Source: an uncultured Ectothiorhodospiraceae bacterium (GTDB lineage Bacteria > Pseudomonadota > Gammaproteobacteria > UBA6429 > Thiohalophilaceae). From it: a DNA stretch of 64,000 nt. Positions 1 to 9,903 of this stretch are shown piece by piece. The position numbers and the translations under genes were made by a program. Positions within the stretch are counted from its first letter, which is position 1, and the number at the start of each line of letters is the position of its first letter. The notes beneath the pieces are model-generated. The model was not told where the DNA came from, made no database searches, and worked only from the letters and a program-made list of their open reading frames with translations. The stretch is from NCBI GenBank assembly GCA_947258695.1, contig CAMYJG010000009.1, positions 1-64,000 of the forward strand, given 5' to 3'.

Positions 1-315
1 GGCAACTAACTCATCGTTAACTTCAACATCTTCCAGTATTTCCAGTACCAACTGGTTACGCAGGTCGGGTATTGCATAGTCACCGATTAAAAAATCATAG
101 GTAAGATTAATAAACGCAGGATGATTACCAACCAGTTGTTGTAAACCAATTTCGGTCAGGGCATTAAGCATGACAATGGTGGTAGCATGGTTGGCGTTAT
201 GTTCGCCAACAAACGCTTCATTGCTTACTGAATTACTGCGTGATAATAACTCGTAGGCAGATACCTTTAAGTTTTTATCATAAATAGCTTGTCGACCTAT
301 AAAAATATTTTCCAT
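1..315 (-). CDS. EAL-HDOD domain protein, N-terminal part (cut by window edge)
   Basis: The first 105 codons of a gene that runs off the left edge. The start is the ATG whose complement ends at 315. The visible protein begins MENIFIGRQAIYDKNLKV and continues with AYELLSRS, ALTEIGLQQLVGNHPAFINLT and LVLEILEDVE. These are the opening motifs of the YuxH/CdgJ-type family, which has a degenerate EAL (c-di-GMP phosphodiesterase-like) domain followed by HDOD. It is clearly a paralogue of the complete gene just upstream on the same strand, with the same motifs at the same spacing, and starts only 14 bases after that gene's stop, so the two are probably co-transcribed. The HDOD half lies outside the window. 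The family is known as signalling proteins linked to motility or biofilm; whether this copy has phosphodiesterase activity cannot be judged. Confidence 0.85.
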   Translation of the reverse strand, partial: MENIFIGRQAIYDKNLKVSAYELLSRSNSVSNEAFVGEHNANHATTIVMLNALTEIGLQQLVGNHPAFINLTYDFLIGDYAIPDLRNQLVLEILEDVEVNDELVA

Positions 316-329
316 AAAGGTATTAGAGT

Positions 330-1541
330 TTATTCTGCCCGCATTAAAGCTGAGTTATCAGCGGCCCATTCAAGTGCTTTTAGATAGCACTCACGGACAG
401 TATCTATGTCTAAAGATTGATAAGTGGCATCGTCCCATTCGCAATTTTCATAAGCAGTAATACATTTTAGTATATTTCCAAAAATCCCTTCGTGCTTTAA
501 TAAAGCGGTTTTGATATTTTCGGACAATGGAATTGTCTTTATTAATTCATCCATATCCTGATCCATTAAACTATCCAGGTTAGAAAATAATCCAATAGTG
601 AAACAAACATCTTTATCGAGATTTACCAGTGCCGCAATATTTTCAGCCATTTTTGCCCGCACCATAGAAATGATCAGAAGCTCATGTGGCTTATCCTTAA
701 TGTGTGAAACGGCTACTAGATTGGCAAGGTTACGTATGGTTGTTCTGCCTAGCATCATAATTGCTTGCTGAATAGAATCGATTTCTTTGCTTAAAGAAAA
801 TTGAGCGGAGTTGATATAACGTAATACACGTAATGACATGGTGACATCTTGCATAATGGATTGCGCAAGTTCTTGATCACTGATGTCCGGATCCTGTAGT
901 TTTGCAAGCAACTGTAGAATAGCGACTTTATTAGAAGGTAATTTACGTCCCTTAACAATATTCGGCTTGCTGAAGAAGTAACCCTGAAAATAATCAAACC
1001 CGAGTTCTTTACAATGCTCAAACTCTTGCTGGGTTTCTACTTTTTCTGCAAGTAACTTACGTTTACCGTCAGAAAACTTGCCGACATAGTCACCCAGTTC
1101 ATCCTTCGAGATAGCCATTAAGTCAATCTTGATGATGTCTGACATATCAACCAGCGGTTGTAATGACTCGTGATAAATAAAATCATCAAGCGCAATGGTG
1201 TAACCGTCATTAACTAACTCGTTGACGGCAGCAACAATTTTTTCATCGGCTTTAACATCCTCGAGTATTTCTAATACCAGGCGATCTTTCATTTCAGGAA
1301 GAGGTAACTCAGACATACCAATGATGTGATTGTGGGTAAGATTGATAAATGCTTTATGGTTACCAACCAGTTTTTCCATGCCAATTTCGGTCAGCGCATT
1401 AATAAAAACATTCGAGGTGGCGCTATCGCCATCTACCACGTTTGCGTCATTTACTTCTCCTGAACGAAATAAAAGCTCATAAGCATAAACTTTTAAATTT
1501 TTATCAAAGATAGGTTGTCGCCCGATGTAGGTGTCTTCCAT
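330..1541 (-). CDS. EAL-HDOD domain signalling protein (YuxH/CdgJ-like)
   Basis: 403 residues. Residues 1-200 form an EAL-like domain: MEDTYIGRQPIFDKN, AYELLFRS in place of the classic EALLR motif, FINLTHN, LEILED, ALDDF, KIDLM, and YFQGYFFSKP near its end. Residues 200-400 are an HDOD domain (LLAKLQDPDISDQELAQSIMQD, LRYINSAQFS, IQQAIMMLG). Because the EAL motif is altered, catalysis is uncertain: some relatives are active phosphodiesterases and others act as adaptors. The protein is likely cytoplasmic, with no signal peptide or membrane segment. It is the first gene of a tandem pair, with a paralogue 14 bases downstream. A possible sigma-28 promoter lies about 50 bases upstream, which would fit a motility role. 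The ribosome binding site is weak (GAGAGAG). Confidence 0.88.
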   Translation of the reverse strand: MEDTYIGRQPIFDKNLKVYAYELLFRSGEVNDANVVDGDSATSNVFINALTEIGMEKLVGNHKAFINLTHNHIIGMSELPLPEMKDRLVLEILEDVKADEKIVAAVNELVNDGYTIALDDFIYHESLQPLVDMSDIIKIDLMAISKDELGDYVGKFSDGKRKLLAEKVETQQEFEHCKELGFDYFQGYFFSKPNIVKGRKLPSNKVAILQLLAKLQDPDISDQELAQSIMQDVTMSLRVLRYINSAQFSLSKEIDSIQQAIMMLGRTTIRNLANLVAVSHIKDKPHELLIISMVRAKMAENIAALVNLDKDVCFTIGLFSNLDSLMDQDMDELIKTIPLSENIKTALLKHEGIFGNILKCITAYENCEWDDATYQSLDIDTVRECYLKALEWAADNSALMRAE

Positions 1542-1593
1542 TAATGCTCTCTCTTTTTATTACCTGGCTGTGGGGGGTAAATTATTATCTTAT

Positions 1594-1621
1594 GTATCGG
1601 TAATAGCAGGAGAAAACTTAA
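1594..1621 (-). promoter_or_regulatory. possible sigma-28 (FliA) promoter for the EAL-HDOD pair
   Basis: Read on the minus strand: TTAAGTTT, 12 bases, ACCGATAC. The sigma-28 consensus is TAAAGTTT-N11-GCCGATAA, so the -35 matches 7 of 8 and the -10 matches 6 of 8, with a spacer one base longer than usual. It lies about 50 bases before the EAL-HDOD start codon. Weak alone, it gains weight from better matches at other motility genes in this window. Confidence 0.3.
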
Positions 1622-1724
1622 TTTATCTACAAGTTAAATCTCTTATAGAAGCACAAGCTGTGTATATTCGAGCCGAGTATTCACAATCATTTACAATTAA
1701 CAGTAAATAAAGCTCCAGGCATAA

Positions 1725-1750
1725 AAAAACCCGCAGCAATGCGGGTTTTT
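1725..1750 (-). terminator. rho-independent terminator after rpmG
   Basis: A perfect 10-bp inverted repeat (AAAAACCCGC / GCGGGTTTTT) with the 6-base loop AGCAAT. On the minus strand it ends in a T-run and begins about 28 bases beyond the rpmG stop. This is a classic intrinsic terminator for the rpmB-rpmG transcript. The A-run on the other side would also allow some function on the plus strand. Confidence 0.88.
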
Positions 1751-1777
1751 AAGAAAATTGAATAAATCAGCTTAAAT

Positions 1778-1945
1778 TTATTTAATTTTGCCTTCTTTGT
1801 ACATCACGTGTTTACGAACTACGGGATCGTATTTTTTGATTTCCATTTTTTCAGGCATGTTGCGCTTGTTTTTCATAGTCGTGTAGAAATGACCAGTACC
1901 AGCGCTAGAGTTTAAACGGATTTTTTCACATACAGACTTAGCCAT
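1778..1945 (-). CDS. rpmG: 50S ribosomal protein L33
   Basis: 55 residues, exactly the length of the E. coli protein. It reads [20 protein letters not shown], then [20 protein letters not shown] and ends [10 protein letters not shown]33 is a small basic component of the large ribosomal subunit near the E site. This copy has a single Cys and lacks the CxxC pairs of zinc-binding L33 forms, so it is the zinc-free type. It lies 10 bases downstream of rpmB in the conserved rpmB-rpmG order and is followed by an intrinsic terminator. Confidence 0.97.
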   Translation of the reverse strand: MAKSVCEKIRLNSSAGTGHFYTTMKNKRNMPEKMEIKKYDPVVRKHVMYKEGKIK

Positions 1946-1955
1946 GATTGCTTCC

Positions 1956-2192
1956 TTATACTTTTTCGCCGCGGGCGCGCATATCAGCTAAAACAACATC
2001 AATGCCTTTTTTATCAATAATGCGCATGCCTTTTGAGCTTAAACGCAGACGAACAAAGCGTTTTTCAGATTCTACCCAAAAACGGTGCGAATGCAGGTTA
2101 GGCAGAAAACGACGACGCGTTCTGTTTTTCGCATGAGAAACATTGTTTCCCGACATTGGGCGCTTGCCAGTTACTTGACAGACTCTCGCCAT
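1956..2192 (-). CDS. rpmB: 50S ribosomal protein L28
   Basis: 78 residues starting [20 protein letters not shown], the standard L28 length and N-terminus. An in-frame ATG four codons upstream would add MENI, but the chosen ATG has the Shine-Dalgarno GGAG at proper spacing and matches the family. L28 is a basic large-subunit protein needed in ribosome assembly. The only visible cysteine is in the N-terminal VCQVTG segment, so this is the zinc-free form. It is the first gene of the rpmB-rpmG pair; the upstream region holds a MITE-like repeat and then radC on the same strand. Confidence 0.97.
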   Translation of the reverse strand: MARVCQVTGKRPMSGNNVSHAKNRTRRRFLPNLHSHRFWVESEKRFVRLRLSSKGMRIIDKKGIDVVLADMRARGEKV

Positions 2193-2322
2193 GATATTCT
2201 CCAAAAATTCTAAAATTCAGCTCAGCCGAGGAATACATAGGAAATAGCCTCGGCGATAAAGAGCGGGGATTTTACGTAGATCAGCCTAAAGATACAAGTG
2301 GAAAACATCAAAAACAGGCACG

Positions 2323-2489
2323 ATTTACCGCAGAGACGCAGAGTTCACCAAGAAAAATCAAAAAAGATGTAAAATGTTTTGTAGGTCGATTTTCAAGCCA
2401 AAAATGTAACCTGAAATATACACTACTTACTTGTCTTTAAGACCAATGTCGTGATTTTCTCAGTGTTCTTTGCGTCTCTGCGGTGAAAT
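2323..2489. repeat. MITE-like element with ~37-bp imperfect terminal inverted repeats
   Basis: The left arm (2323-2359) contains ACCGCAGAGACGCAGAG and the right arm (2452-2489) contains CTTTGCGTCTCTGCGGTG. The right arm reverse-complemented aligns with the left over about 37 bases with few differences. The ~90-bp centre is AT-rich and has no ORF. The core motif CACCGCAGAGACGCAGAG is familiar to me as a dispersed repeat in many proteobacteria. It sits between radC and rpmB, and its right end touches the radC stop. Confidence 0.7.
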
Positions 2490-2498
2490 TGTTTTGGC

Positions 2499-3173
2499 TT
2501 ATATCCAGCCGCGCTCGGAAAAGGCCACGCATTCCCCATCTCCCACCACGATATGATCGAGGATTCTGACATCAATCAGTGCCAGGGCATCACTTAATTG
2601 TTGCGTGATATGGCGGTCTGCCGTGCTAGGTTCAGCAATTCCCGAGGGGTGGTTGTGCGCCAATATCAGTGCCGCCGCGTTGTGTTTTAGCGTTTTTCGC
2701 ACCACTTCGCGCGGATGCACCGCTGAGCTATTAATGGTACCTTGGAATAGAATTTCGAACTCAATCACCCGGTGTTGGCTGTCTAAAAACAGGCAGGCAA
2801 AAACCTCGTAGGGCAGGTCGCGGAGTCGGGCACTCAGGTAATCCCGGGTGATTTGTGGATTTTGTAAAAAATCACCACGCTGTAGTGTTTCTTTGAGGTG
2901 GCGACGCGATAGCTCCAGCACAGCTTGTAGCTGGGCGAATTTAGCTTCCCCCAGTCCAGAGAACTGACAAAAGGCGGTTTTATCGGCCAACAGTAAATGA
3001 CGCAGGCCGCCAAAATGGGAAATAATATCTCGGGCTAAATCAACCGCGGTTTTGCCTTTTATGCCAGTACGTAAAAATATCGCAAGTAGCTCAGCGTCGG
3101 ATAAGGCGTTTGCACCGTGGTGCAGTAGTTTTTCTCGTGGCCGTTCGGTGACTGGCCAGTCGGTAATAGGCAT
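2499..3173 (-). CDS. radC: RadC family protein (JAB/MPN domain)
   Basis: 224 residues, the same length as E. coli RadC. The N-terminal helix-hairpin-helix part reads [21 protein letters not shown] with [15 protein letters not shown]. The C-terminal JAB/MPN domain carries the JAMM-type motif HNHPSG with a downstream Asp (AEPSTAD), plus LDHIVVG and the terminal FSERGWI. I chose the ATG at 3173 because GGAGG precedes it at about 6 bases; a start 12 codons upstream is possible but longer than the family. RadC was once called a DNA repair protein, but that role has been questioned and the biochemical function is unsettled. It is transcribed away from coaBC, as in related genomes. Confidence 0.93.
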   Translation of the reverse strand: MPITDWPVTERPREKLLHHGANALSDAELLAIFLRTGIKGKTAVDLARDIISHFGGLRHLLLADKTAFCQFSGLGEAKFAQLQAVLELSRRHLKETLQRGDFLQNPQITRDYLSARLRDLPYEVFACLFLDSQHRVIEFEILFQGTINSSAVHPREVVRKTLKHNAAALILAHNHPSGIAEPSTADRHITQQLSDALALIDVRILDHIVVGDGECVAFSERGWI

Positions 3174-3214
3174 TTGTGACCTCCGTGTCAAAAATCGTAA
3201 AATTTTCAATCTAT

Positions 3215-3243
3215 ATTATAATAGAGTGCGGTGTGAATGTTCA
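3215..3243 (-). promoter_or_regulatory. candidate sigma-70 promoter for radC
   Basis: On the minus strand: TGAACA (4 of 6 to TTGACA), 17-base spacer, then a perfect TATAAT. Transcription would begin about 35 bases before the radC ATG. The region is only 92 bases long and shared with the divergent coaBC gene. Confidence 0.45.
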
Positions 3244-3265
3244 CTAATCTGTTAAACTAATAGTC

Positions 3266-4525
3266 ATGCAACACTTAACAAATAAAAGGGTATTGCTCGG
3301 TGTGACCGGCAGTATTGCTGCCTATAAAGCGGCTGATCTAATTCGGCGCTTACGTGAAGCGGGTGCCGAGGTGCGCGTGGTGATGACCGATGGCTCGAAA
3401 GCATTTGTCACACCACTTACCTTCCAGGCTTTATCCGGTTTACCGGTACATGAGAATTTACTCGACAAAGAAGCCGAAGCGGCAATGGGACACATTGAGC
3501 TTGCGCGCTGGGCGGATGTTATATTAATTGCGCCAGCGAGTGCCAATAGCCTGGCGACTTTGGCACAAGGGCGCGCTGACGAATTATTGTATGCGATATG
3601 CCTGGCAGCGGATGTCCCATTGGCGATTGCCCCAGCGATGAATAAACATATGTGGGCCGATCAAGCGACCCAGGATAATGTACGATTATTAGCACAACGC
3701 GGTGTCTTATTTATTGGTCCTGAAAGTGGTGACCAGGCATGTGGTGATGTTGGTGAAGGCCGCATGGTGGATAGTGAAACCATACTCTCACGCTTGGCTG
3801 AACTATTTACCGTTGGGAGTTTAAGTGGCCAAACTGTTTTGATCACGGCGGGTCCTACTCGCGAAGCACTGGATCCGGTGCGTTATTTAAGCAATCATAG
3901 TTCGGGCAAAATGGGCTATGCCATTGCAGATGCGGCCGTAGAAGCAGGGGCAAAAGTCATCCTGATAAGTGGCCCGGTGAGTTTAGAAGCCCCAGACAGG
4001 GTAACCCGAATTAATGTACAAAGCGCGGCTGATATGGAAGCGGCGGTAAAAGAACAAATTAACCAGGTTGATATTTTTATCGCAACCGCCGCCGTTGCAG
4101 ACTACCGTCCGGTTACCGTACAGCAGGATAAAATTAAAAAGACAGAAACACGTTTAACCTTAGAGCTGGAAAAAAATACGGATATTCTGGCGATGGTTAA
4201 AGCAGATTATGCGAAAACATTTTGTGTTGGCTTTGCAGCAGAAACGCATGATATTGAAAACTACGCGCAGACAAAATTAAAACAGAAAAAGATTGAGATG
4301 ATCGCGGCGAACCTGGTGGGAGCGAAGGCAACAAAAACGGCGGGTACATTTAATAGTGACTTCAATGAACTCTCTGTTTACTGGCCAGGTGGTAACTTAA
4401 AGCTCGAGCTTGCTAGCAAGGCTAAGTTAGCCAGGCAGTTAGTTGCACTTATCGCACAACGCTATACGCAGTATGAAATAACGGCTCATAATGAAAACAA
4501 TGTTATTTCACTAAAAAGTAATTGA
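3266..4525 (+). CDS. coaBC: bifunctional phosphopantothenoylcysteine decarboxylase / phosphopantothenate-cysteine ligase
   Basis: 419 residues. The N-terminal CoaC half (about 1-185) is a flavoprotein decarboxylase with [18 protein letters not shown], the catalytic His76 in [10 protein letters not shown], Asn126 in APAMNKHMW and the flap Cys159 in [12 protein letters not shown]. The C-terminal CoaB half (about 190-405) is the CTP-dependent ligase: [38 protein letters not shown] and the KIKK loop. Together they convert 4'-phosphopantothenate and cysteine to 4'-phosphopantetheine in CoA synthesis in the cytoplasm. All key residues that I can check are present. It is followed 25 bases later by dut, the usual gammaproteobacterial order. 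Confidence 0.96.
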   Translation: MQHLTNKRVLLGVTGSIAAYKAADLIRRLREAGAEVRVVMTDGSKAFVTPLTFQALSGLPVHENLLDKEAEAAMGHIELARWADVILIAPASANSLATLAQGRADELLYAICLAADVPLAIAPAMNKHMWADQATQDNVRLLAQRGVLFIGPESGDQACGDVGEGRMVDSETILSRLAELFTVGSLSGQTVLITAGPTREALDPVRYLSNHSSGKMGYAIADAAVEAGAKVILISGPVSLEAPDRVTRINVQSAADMEAAVKEQINQVDIFIATAAVADYRPVTVQQDKIKKTETRLTLELEKNTDILAMVKADYAKTFCVGFAAETHDIENYAQTKLKQKKIEMIAANLVGAKATKTAGTFNSDFNELSVYWPGGNLKLELASKAKLARQLVALIAQRYTQYEITAHNENNVISLKSN

Positions 4526-4550
4526 ATATAAAAATTGGAGCTACAACCAG

Positions 4551-5006
4551 ATGCACAACATTAAACTTAAAATTCTTGATTCGCGTATCGGCAATGAGAT
4601 TCCTTTACCGGAGTACGCAACAACCGGATCAGCGGGATTAGATTTAAGAGCATGCATCGATGACTCGCTGGAAATTAAACCGGGTGAAACACACCTGGTT
4701 CCAACCGGCATGGCAATACATATTGATGATGAGTCGATGGCGGCGGTGATTCTACCTCGCTCTGGTTTAGGACATAAGCATGGTATTGTTTTAGGTAACC
4801 TGGTTGGCTTAATTGATTCAGATTACCAGGGGCAGTTATTTGTTTCTGTCTGGAACAGGGGGCAGGATAATTTTACCATTAATGTTGGCGATCGCATGGC
4901 GCAACTGGTTTTTGTTCCGGTTGTTCAGGCGCAGTTCGATATTGTTGAAAGCTTTGATGAAAGTGAAAGAGCAGAAGGTGGTTTTGGTCATACCGGTCAT
5001 GGCTAG
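4551..5006 (+). CDS. dut: dUTP diphosphatase (dUTPase)
   Basis: 151 residues, the trimeric dUTPase family length. All five motifs are visible: [35 protein letters not shown] with the catalytic Asp and the uracil-pocket region, [12 protein letters not shown], and the glycine-rich [13 protein letters not shown] that closes over the substrate. It hydrolyses dUTP to dUMP and pyrophosphate, keeping uracil out of DNA and feeding thymidylate synthesis. It sits 25 bases after coaBC and 70 bases before algC on the same strand, probably one transcript. Confidence 0.97.
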   Translation: MHNIKLKILDSRIGNEIPLPEYATTGSAGLDLRACIDDSLEIKPGETHLVPTGMAIHIDDESMAAVILPRSGLGHKHGIVLGNLVGLIDSDYQGQLFVSVWNRGQDNFTINVGDRMAQLVFVPVVQAQFDIVESFDESERAEGGFGHTGHG

Positions 5007-5076
5007 CAAGGAATTTTCTGAGGTTCATATTTACTTAATTAATATGGAATAAATATAAATTGTTGGGGTAACAGTT

Positions 5077-7644
5077 TTGAGTAAAACAAAGAAAGCAGCG
5101 CAAGGTAAAAAACATACTGGTCTAAGTATTAATGCGATCAGTTTTGTTTCTTTTTTAATGTTTGTCATTGTATTAACCGCTGGACTGTATCTAGGTCAAC
5201 AGGACCCATTAAGTACCCTGGCAAATCAACGACAAAACGTCGCAGACACTATAACTAAAAATACCGCCTTAAAATTTGCTAGCCAGGTTGAGACTTATAG
5301 CCATGCGTTAAACGCGATAGCAAAAGATCCTGCTTTAATTACTTCTTTTAGAGGCAAAAATTTACAGGCCCTGGAACAAAGAGCCAGGGAGCTTAAAGTC
5401 ATTTTTCCCGAGGCACTTCGAGTCAGACTTTTACCTACAACAACTGCTCAACCGGATAAAAGCAAGGAACCTCACTTTACTTTTGCCTGCCTGGATTTGT
5501 TAAACCAAAGCCGGGAAAAAAGTAATAAAGTATCTGTTGAAATGCATGAAATAGAAGGTAAACAACAGCACATTGACATTATGCGTGCTGTGACCTCTCA
5601 CGGTGGTGTAGTCGGATTTATTCAGCTCGCGGTCGATTCTTCATTGCTGGATACCTGGACAAAAAATGTGGCCGGTGATTCTCTACTGGAAATTCATCAA
5701 AAAATTGATAACAGTAAGAACTACCTGATCGCCAAAGCAGGTAAGGGAAGTAAGTTAGGGACACATGCGGTTTTCGATATTCCAGGAACAAATTGGCAAA
5801 TGGAAACATGGGTGCCCTATCTAGGTGAGGAAAGTGCTTTCAACCTGGGTATGGTATTTGCGCTTGTGATGGGACTGACTTTATCCGGTATTGTTGTATT
5901 TGTATTACGCCAGTTGTTGCATAAAGAGTTAACCAGTGATCTGGAAAAATACCTGATGTTAATTACCGGCACATTAAAAGGGGCAAAAAAACATCAGTTT
6001 GATTTTAGTTTAACCGAGTTTAAAAAAGCAGCAAGCCAGGTGATGAATATACGTTTGGATCAAACTAATTTTGATCGTGAACGGGATACGGCAGATAAAA
6101 AAGATAGCAAGTCAACACAAGGTCTTTTACCGGAATCTGATCCGATGTTTATGTCAAAAGATTCGATTCAGTTAGAAGAGCTGGACGAAAGCGCTGCGCT
6201 TGATGAACTGGATAAAACCACAAGTCAGAATACTGCAGCACAACAAAAAGCACCACCAGCCAATTTACCCATGCTACCGGAAGAAATTTTTAAGGCCTAT
6301 GATATTCGCGGCATCGTGGGTGAAACATTAACGGTAGAAAATATCTTATTTATTGGTCATGCCATTGGTAGTGAAGCCAAGGCACGAGGACTGGATTCTA
6401 TCGTCTTTGCACGTGACGGACGTTTATCAGGTCCAGAACTGGGTAAATCCCTGGTGACAGGTTTAATGACCGCGGGTCTTAAAGTTATTGACATTGGTAT
6501 GCTACCAACGCCAACACTTTATTATGCCGCAGCTGAAATGGCGAACGGAACAGGTGTGATGTTAACCGGCAGTCATAATCCCCCCAATTACAATGGTATA
6601 AAAATGGTACTTGGTGGTGAGACATTATCGGGTGATGTTATTCAGTGCTTACGTACGCGAATAATGAATAACGATTTGAATACTGCCGAAGGGTCGTATT
6701 CGAACGAGCAGGTTCTTGATAAATATATCGAACGTATTGTCAGCGACATCACCTTAAAACGTAAAATGAAAATCGTGGTGGATTGTGGTAACGGTGTCGC
6801 CGGTACCGTGGCACCAAAATTATTTACCCAACTTGGTTGTGACGTAACACCGATATTCTGTGAAGTGGATGGTAATTTTCCAAATCACCACCCTGATCCA
6901 AGCCAGCCTGAAAACCTGGGTGACTTAATGGCTGAGGTGAAAAAACAAGGTGCTGATTTTGGCCTTGCCTTTGATGGTGATGGTGATCGTATTGGCGTTG
7001 TTAGTGGCGATGGCAAAGTCATATGGCCAGACAGGGTAATGATGTTATTTGCTAAAGATGTACTGTCACGTAATCCAGGGGCAAATATTATTTATGATAT
7101 TAAATGCAGCAGCAACTTACGCTCAGTGATTGAAGAAGAAGGTGGTCAACCCTTAATGTGGAAGACAGGTCACTCCCTGATTAAAGCCAAAATGAAAGAA
7201 TCAAATGCTTTACTGGCCGGAGAAATGAGTGGCCATATTTTCTTTAAAGAACGTTGGTATGGCTTTGATGATGCCTTGTATTCAGCGGCGCGCTTACTTG
7301 AAATTATGGCCGGACAGTTACGTAAGCCGAGAGTTGTTTTTTCAGGATTACCCGACTCGGTGAATACACCCGAGCTAAAAATAAATATGCAAGAAGGTGA
7401 AAATTTTAAATTCATGGAGCGTTTAGTCGAACAGTCAGTGGCGTTTACCGATGCAGAAGTGACCTTGATTGACGGCGTTCGTGTTGATTATGCCGATGGC
7501 TGGGGATTGGTAAGAGCTTCAAATACTACACCTTGCCTGGTATTGCGATTTGAAGGAAAGAACAAAGCGGCAATGGCTAAAGTGCAGGAAAAATTCCGTG
7601 AAGTATTATCCAGCATTCAAGCAGGTATTAACTTACCTTTCTAG
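5077..7644 (+). CDS. algC: phosphomannomutase/phosphoglucomutase, long membrane-anchored form
   Basis: 855 residues beginning at a TTG codon (MSKTKKAAQGKK). The N-terminal 400 residues are not enzymatic: a membrane segment near residues 18-40, an extracytoplasmic-looking domain of about 215 residues, a second membrane segment near 255-285 (MVFALVMGLTLSGIVVFVL), then a charged linker. Residues 402-855 are a complete alpha-D-phosphohexomutase: YDIRGIVGE, catalytic Ser499 in TGSHNPPNYNG, the metal loop DGDGDR at 633-638, GEMSGH, and the phosphate-binding RASNTTPCLVLRFE. AlgC interconverts mannose- or glucose-6-phosphate and the 1-phosphates for polysaccharide and LPS precursors. Long forms with a membrane N-terminus also occur in Pseudomonas annotations. 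It is followed by argB, as expected. Confidence 0.92.
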   Translation: MSKTKKAAQGKKHTGLSINAISFVSFLMFVIVLTAGLYLGQQDPLSTLANQRQNVADTITKNTALKFASQVETYSHALNAIAKDPALITSFRGKNLQALEQRARELKVIFPEALRVRLLPTTTAQPDKSKEPHFTFACLDLLNQSREKSNKVSVEMHEIEGKQQHIDIMRAVTSHGGVVGFIQLAVDSSLLDTWTKNVAGDSLLEIHQKIDNSKNYLIAKAGKGSKLGTHAVFDIPGTNWQMETWVPYLGEESAFNLGMVFALVMGLTLSGIVVFVLRQLLHKELTSDLEKYLMLITGTLKGAKKHQFDFSLTEFKKAASQVMNIRLDQTNFDRERDTADKKDSKSTQGLLPESDPMFMSKDSIQLEELDESAALDELDKTTSQNTAAQQKAPPANLPMLPEEIFKAYDIRGIVGETLTVENILFIGHAIGSEAKARGLDSIVFARDGRLSGPELGKSLVTGLMTAGLKVIDIGMLPTPTLYYAAAEMANGTGVMLTGSHNPPNYNGIKMVLGGETLSGDVIQCLRTRIMNNDLNTAEGSYSNEQVLDKYIERIVSDITLKRKMKIVVDCGNGVAGTVAPKLFTQLGCDVTPIFCEVDGNFPNHHPDPSQPENLGDLMAEVKKQGADFGLAFDGDGDRIGVVSGDGKVIWPDRVMMLFAKDVLSRNPGANIIYDIKCSSNLRSVIEEEGGQPLMWKTGHSLIKAKMKESNALLAGEMSGHIFFKERWYGFDDALYSAARLLEIMAGQLRKPRVVFSGLPDSVNTPELKINMQEGENFKFMERLVEQSVAFTDAEVTLIDGVRVDYADGWGLVRASNTTPCLVLRFEGKNKAAMAKVQEKFREVLSSIQAGINLPF

Positions 7645-7678
7645 GTCGTTAGTAACGTTAATTACAAATAAATTATAA

Positions 7679-8584
<906 letters not shown>

Positions 8585-8605
8585 ATATTATTAAAAGGAA
8601 ATGCG

Positions 8606-9202
8606 ATGACTGAAAAAGAAAAAAAGCCTTCACGTCGGCAGCAGATTTTAGAAGCGTTAGCGCATGAGCTGGAAGTAAACCCGGGTGAACGTATAACCAC
8701 GGCAGGTCTGGCCAAAGCAGTAGGTGTCTCTGAAGCGGCCCTGTATCGACACTTTCCCAGTAAGGCGAAAATGTTTGAAGGTTTAATTGAGTTTATCGAA
8801 GACAGCGTTTTTACTTTAATCAATCGTATATTAAAAGAAGAAACGTCGTCGCTAAAACGCTGTGAAAATATTCTTTCGTTATTACTTGGGTTCTCAGAGC
8901 GCAATCCAGGATTAACACGAATTTTAAGCGGAGATGTTTTAACCGGTGAAACAGAACGACTTCGTTTGCGGGTTGGCCAGTTTTATGAGCGTTTAGAAAC
9001 ACAATTAAAACAGGTATTACGTGAAGGTGAAATGAATAGGGAGTTAGTTATTACTATTCCTGTTCAGGCTCAGGCTAACTTACTACTTGCGGTTGTTGAA
9101 GGGCGTGTTATCCAGTTTGTGCGTTCAGGTTTTAAACGTTCTCCACTGGATAACTGGGACAACCAATGGGCCCTGTTATCAACAATATTTACTCAGGATT
9201 AA
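8606..9202 (+). CDS. slmA: nucleoid occlusion factor SlmA (TetR fold)
   Basis: 198 residues. The N-terminal TetR-type helix-turn-helix is ITTAGLAKAVGVSEAALYRHFPSK, nearly the E. coli SlmA sequence, followed by the family-specific LIEFIEDSVF and GFSERNPGLTRIL. SlmA binds dispersed chromosomal sites and inhibits FtsZ assembly over the nucleoid, preventing septation through DNA. The start is preceded by AAGGAA at good spacing, and it is 21 bases after argB. Its position between dut/argB and pyrE fits the gene neighbourhood of SlmA in other gammaproteobacteria. A generic TetR regulator is unlikely given the full-length match. Confidence 0.9.
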   Translation: MTEKEKKPSRRQQILEALAHELEVNPGERITTAGLAKAVGVSEAALYRHFPSKAKMFEGLIEFIEDSVFTLINRILKEETSSLKRCENILSLLLGFSERNPGLTRILSGDVLTGETERLRLRVGQFYERLETQLKQVLREGEMNRELVITIPVQAQANLLLAVVEGRVIQFVRSGFKRSPLDNWDNQWALLSTIFTQD

Positions 9203-9237
9203 CCGTTAGTACTGAGCAGGTTGAGCTGGTTTTTTTA

Positions 9238-9861
9238 TTATTTTTTAGTTTTTAAAAAATGAAATCTCTTCAAATCTTTTGCAAATTTCGCACGAATGAT
9301 TTCTTGTTCCTTGCGTTTAGCTTCAATTGAATCAGCGTTTTTCTTCATTGATTTAATAATTGATTTCATATCTTCTAAAAGGTTCTTAGGTGGTTTTTTA
9401 CCGCGGCGTTCAATATTCGCGGCTTTCTTCTGCAGTTTTTCTAATTTTTTTTGCAGCGCTTTGTTATTGCTTTTAGTAACAGTAATAATGCCTTCAATAA
9501 CATTAACTTTACTGTCGCGTAACATATTAATATCACGCTCACGAGTGAACGTTTTTAATAAGATGTCATCTTGTTTTTTTTGTTCAGCAATCTTTGCATC
9601 TTCAATTTCTTTTAATTTTGCTAATCGTTCAATTTCTGCCAATTCTTCTTCTGTTTTAGCACGATCTTCTACTTCCTGAACGCGACCAGATGTACCACGC
9701 GTTTCAATTCGTTTTTGTGAATATTCAGGCGGTACGTAGGTGCCGCACTCTTTGACACCTTCATTGTTAGTCCAGCATTTGAATTTTGCTGCAAATGCCG
9801 GTTGTGAGATTAAGAAAGCTGATACTGTTAAGAGTTTGATAGTTGTATTAATTTTTCTCAT
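9238..9861 (-). CDS. secreted coiled-coil protein with N-terminal DUF4124-like segment
   Basis: 207 residues. Residues 1-24 are a clear Sec signal peptide ending PAFAA. The mature N-terminus KFKCWTNNEGVKECGTYVPP resembles the DUF4124 pattern (aromatic/Trp, turn, Gly, two Cys, PP). From about residue 50 to the end the protein is a highly charged, Lys/Glu-rich probable coiled coil with no enzymatic motif. It is probably periplasmic, and the two Cys residues could form a disulfide. It is convergent with slmA (36-base gap) and divergent from the TSUP gene. I do not recognise a named family for the whole protein; a structural or envelope-associated role is only a guess. Confidence 0.7.
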   Translation of the reverse strand: MRKINTTIKLLTVSAFLISQPAFAAKFKCWTNNEGVKECGTYVPPEYSQKRIETRGTSGRVQEVEDRAKTEEELAEIERLAKLKEIEDAKIAEQKKQDDILLKTFTRERDINMLRDSKVNVIEGIITVTKSNNKALQKKLEKLQKKAANIERRGKKPPKNLLEDMKSIIKSMKKNADSIEAKRKEQEIIRAKFAKDLKRFHFLKTKK

Positions 9862-9903
9862 TTCAAATTACACTTTTGTTGTATTCATATAAAGATAAAA
9901 TCC

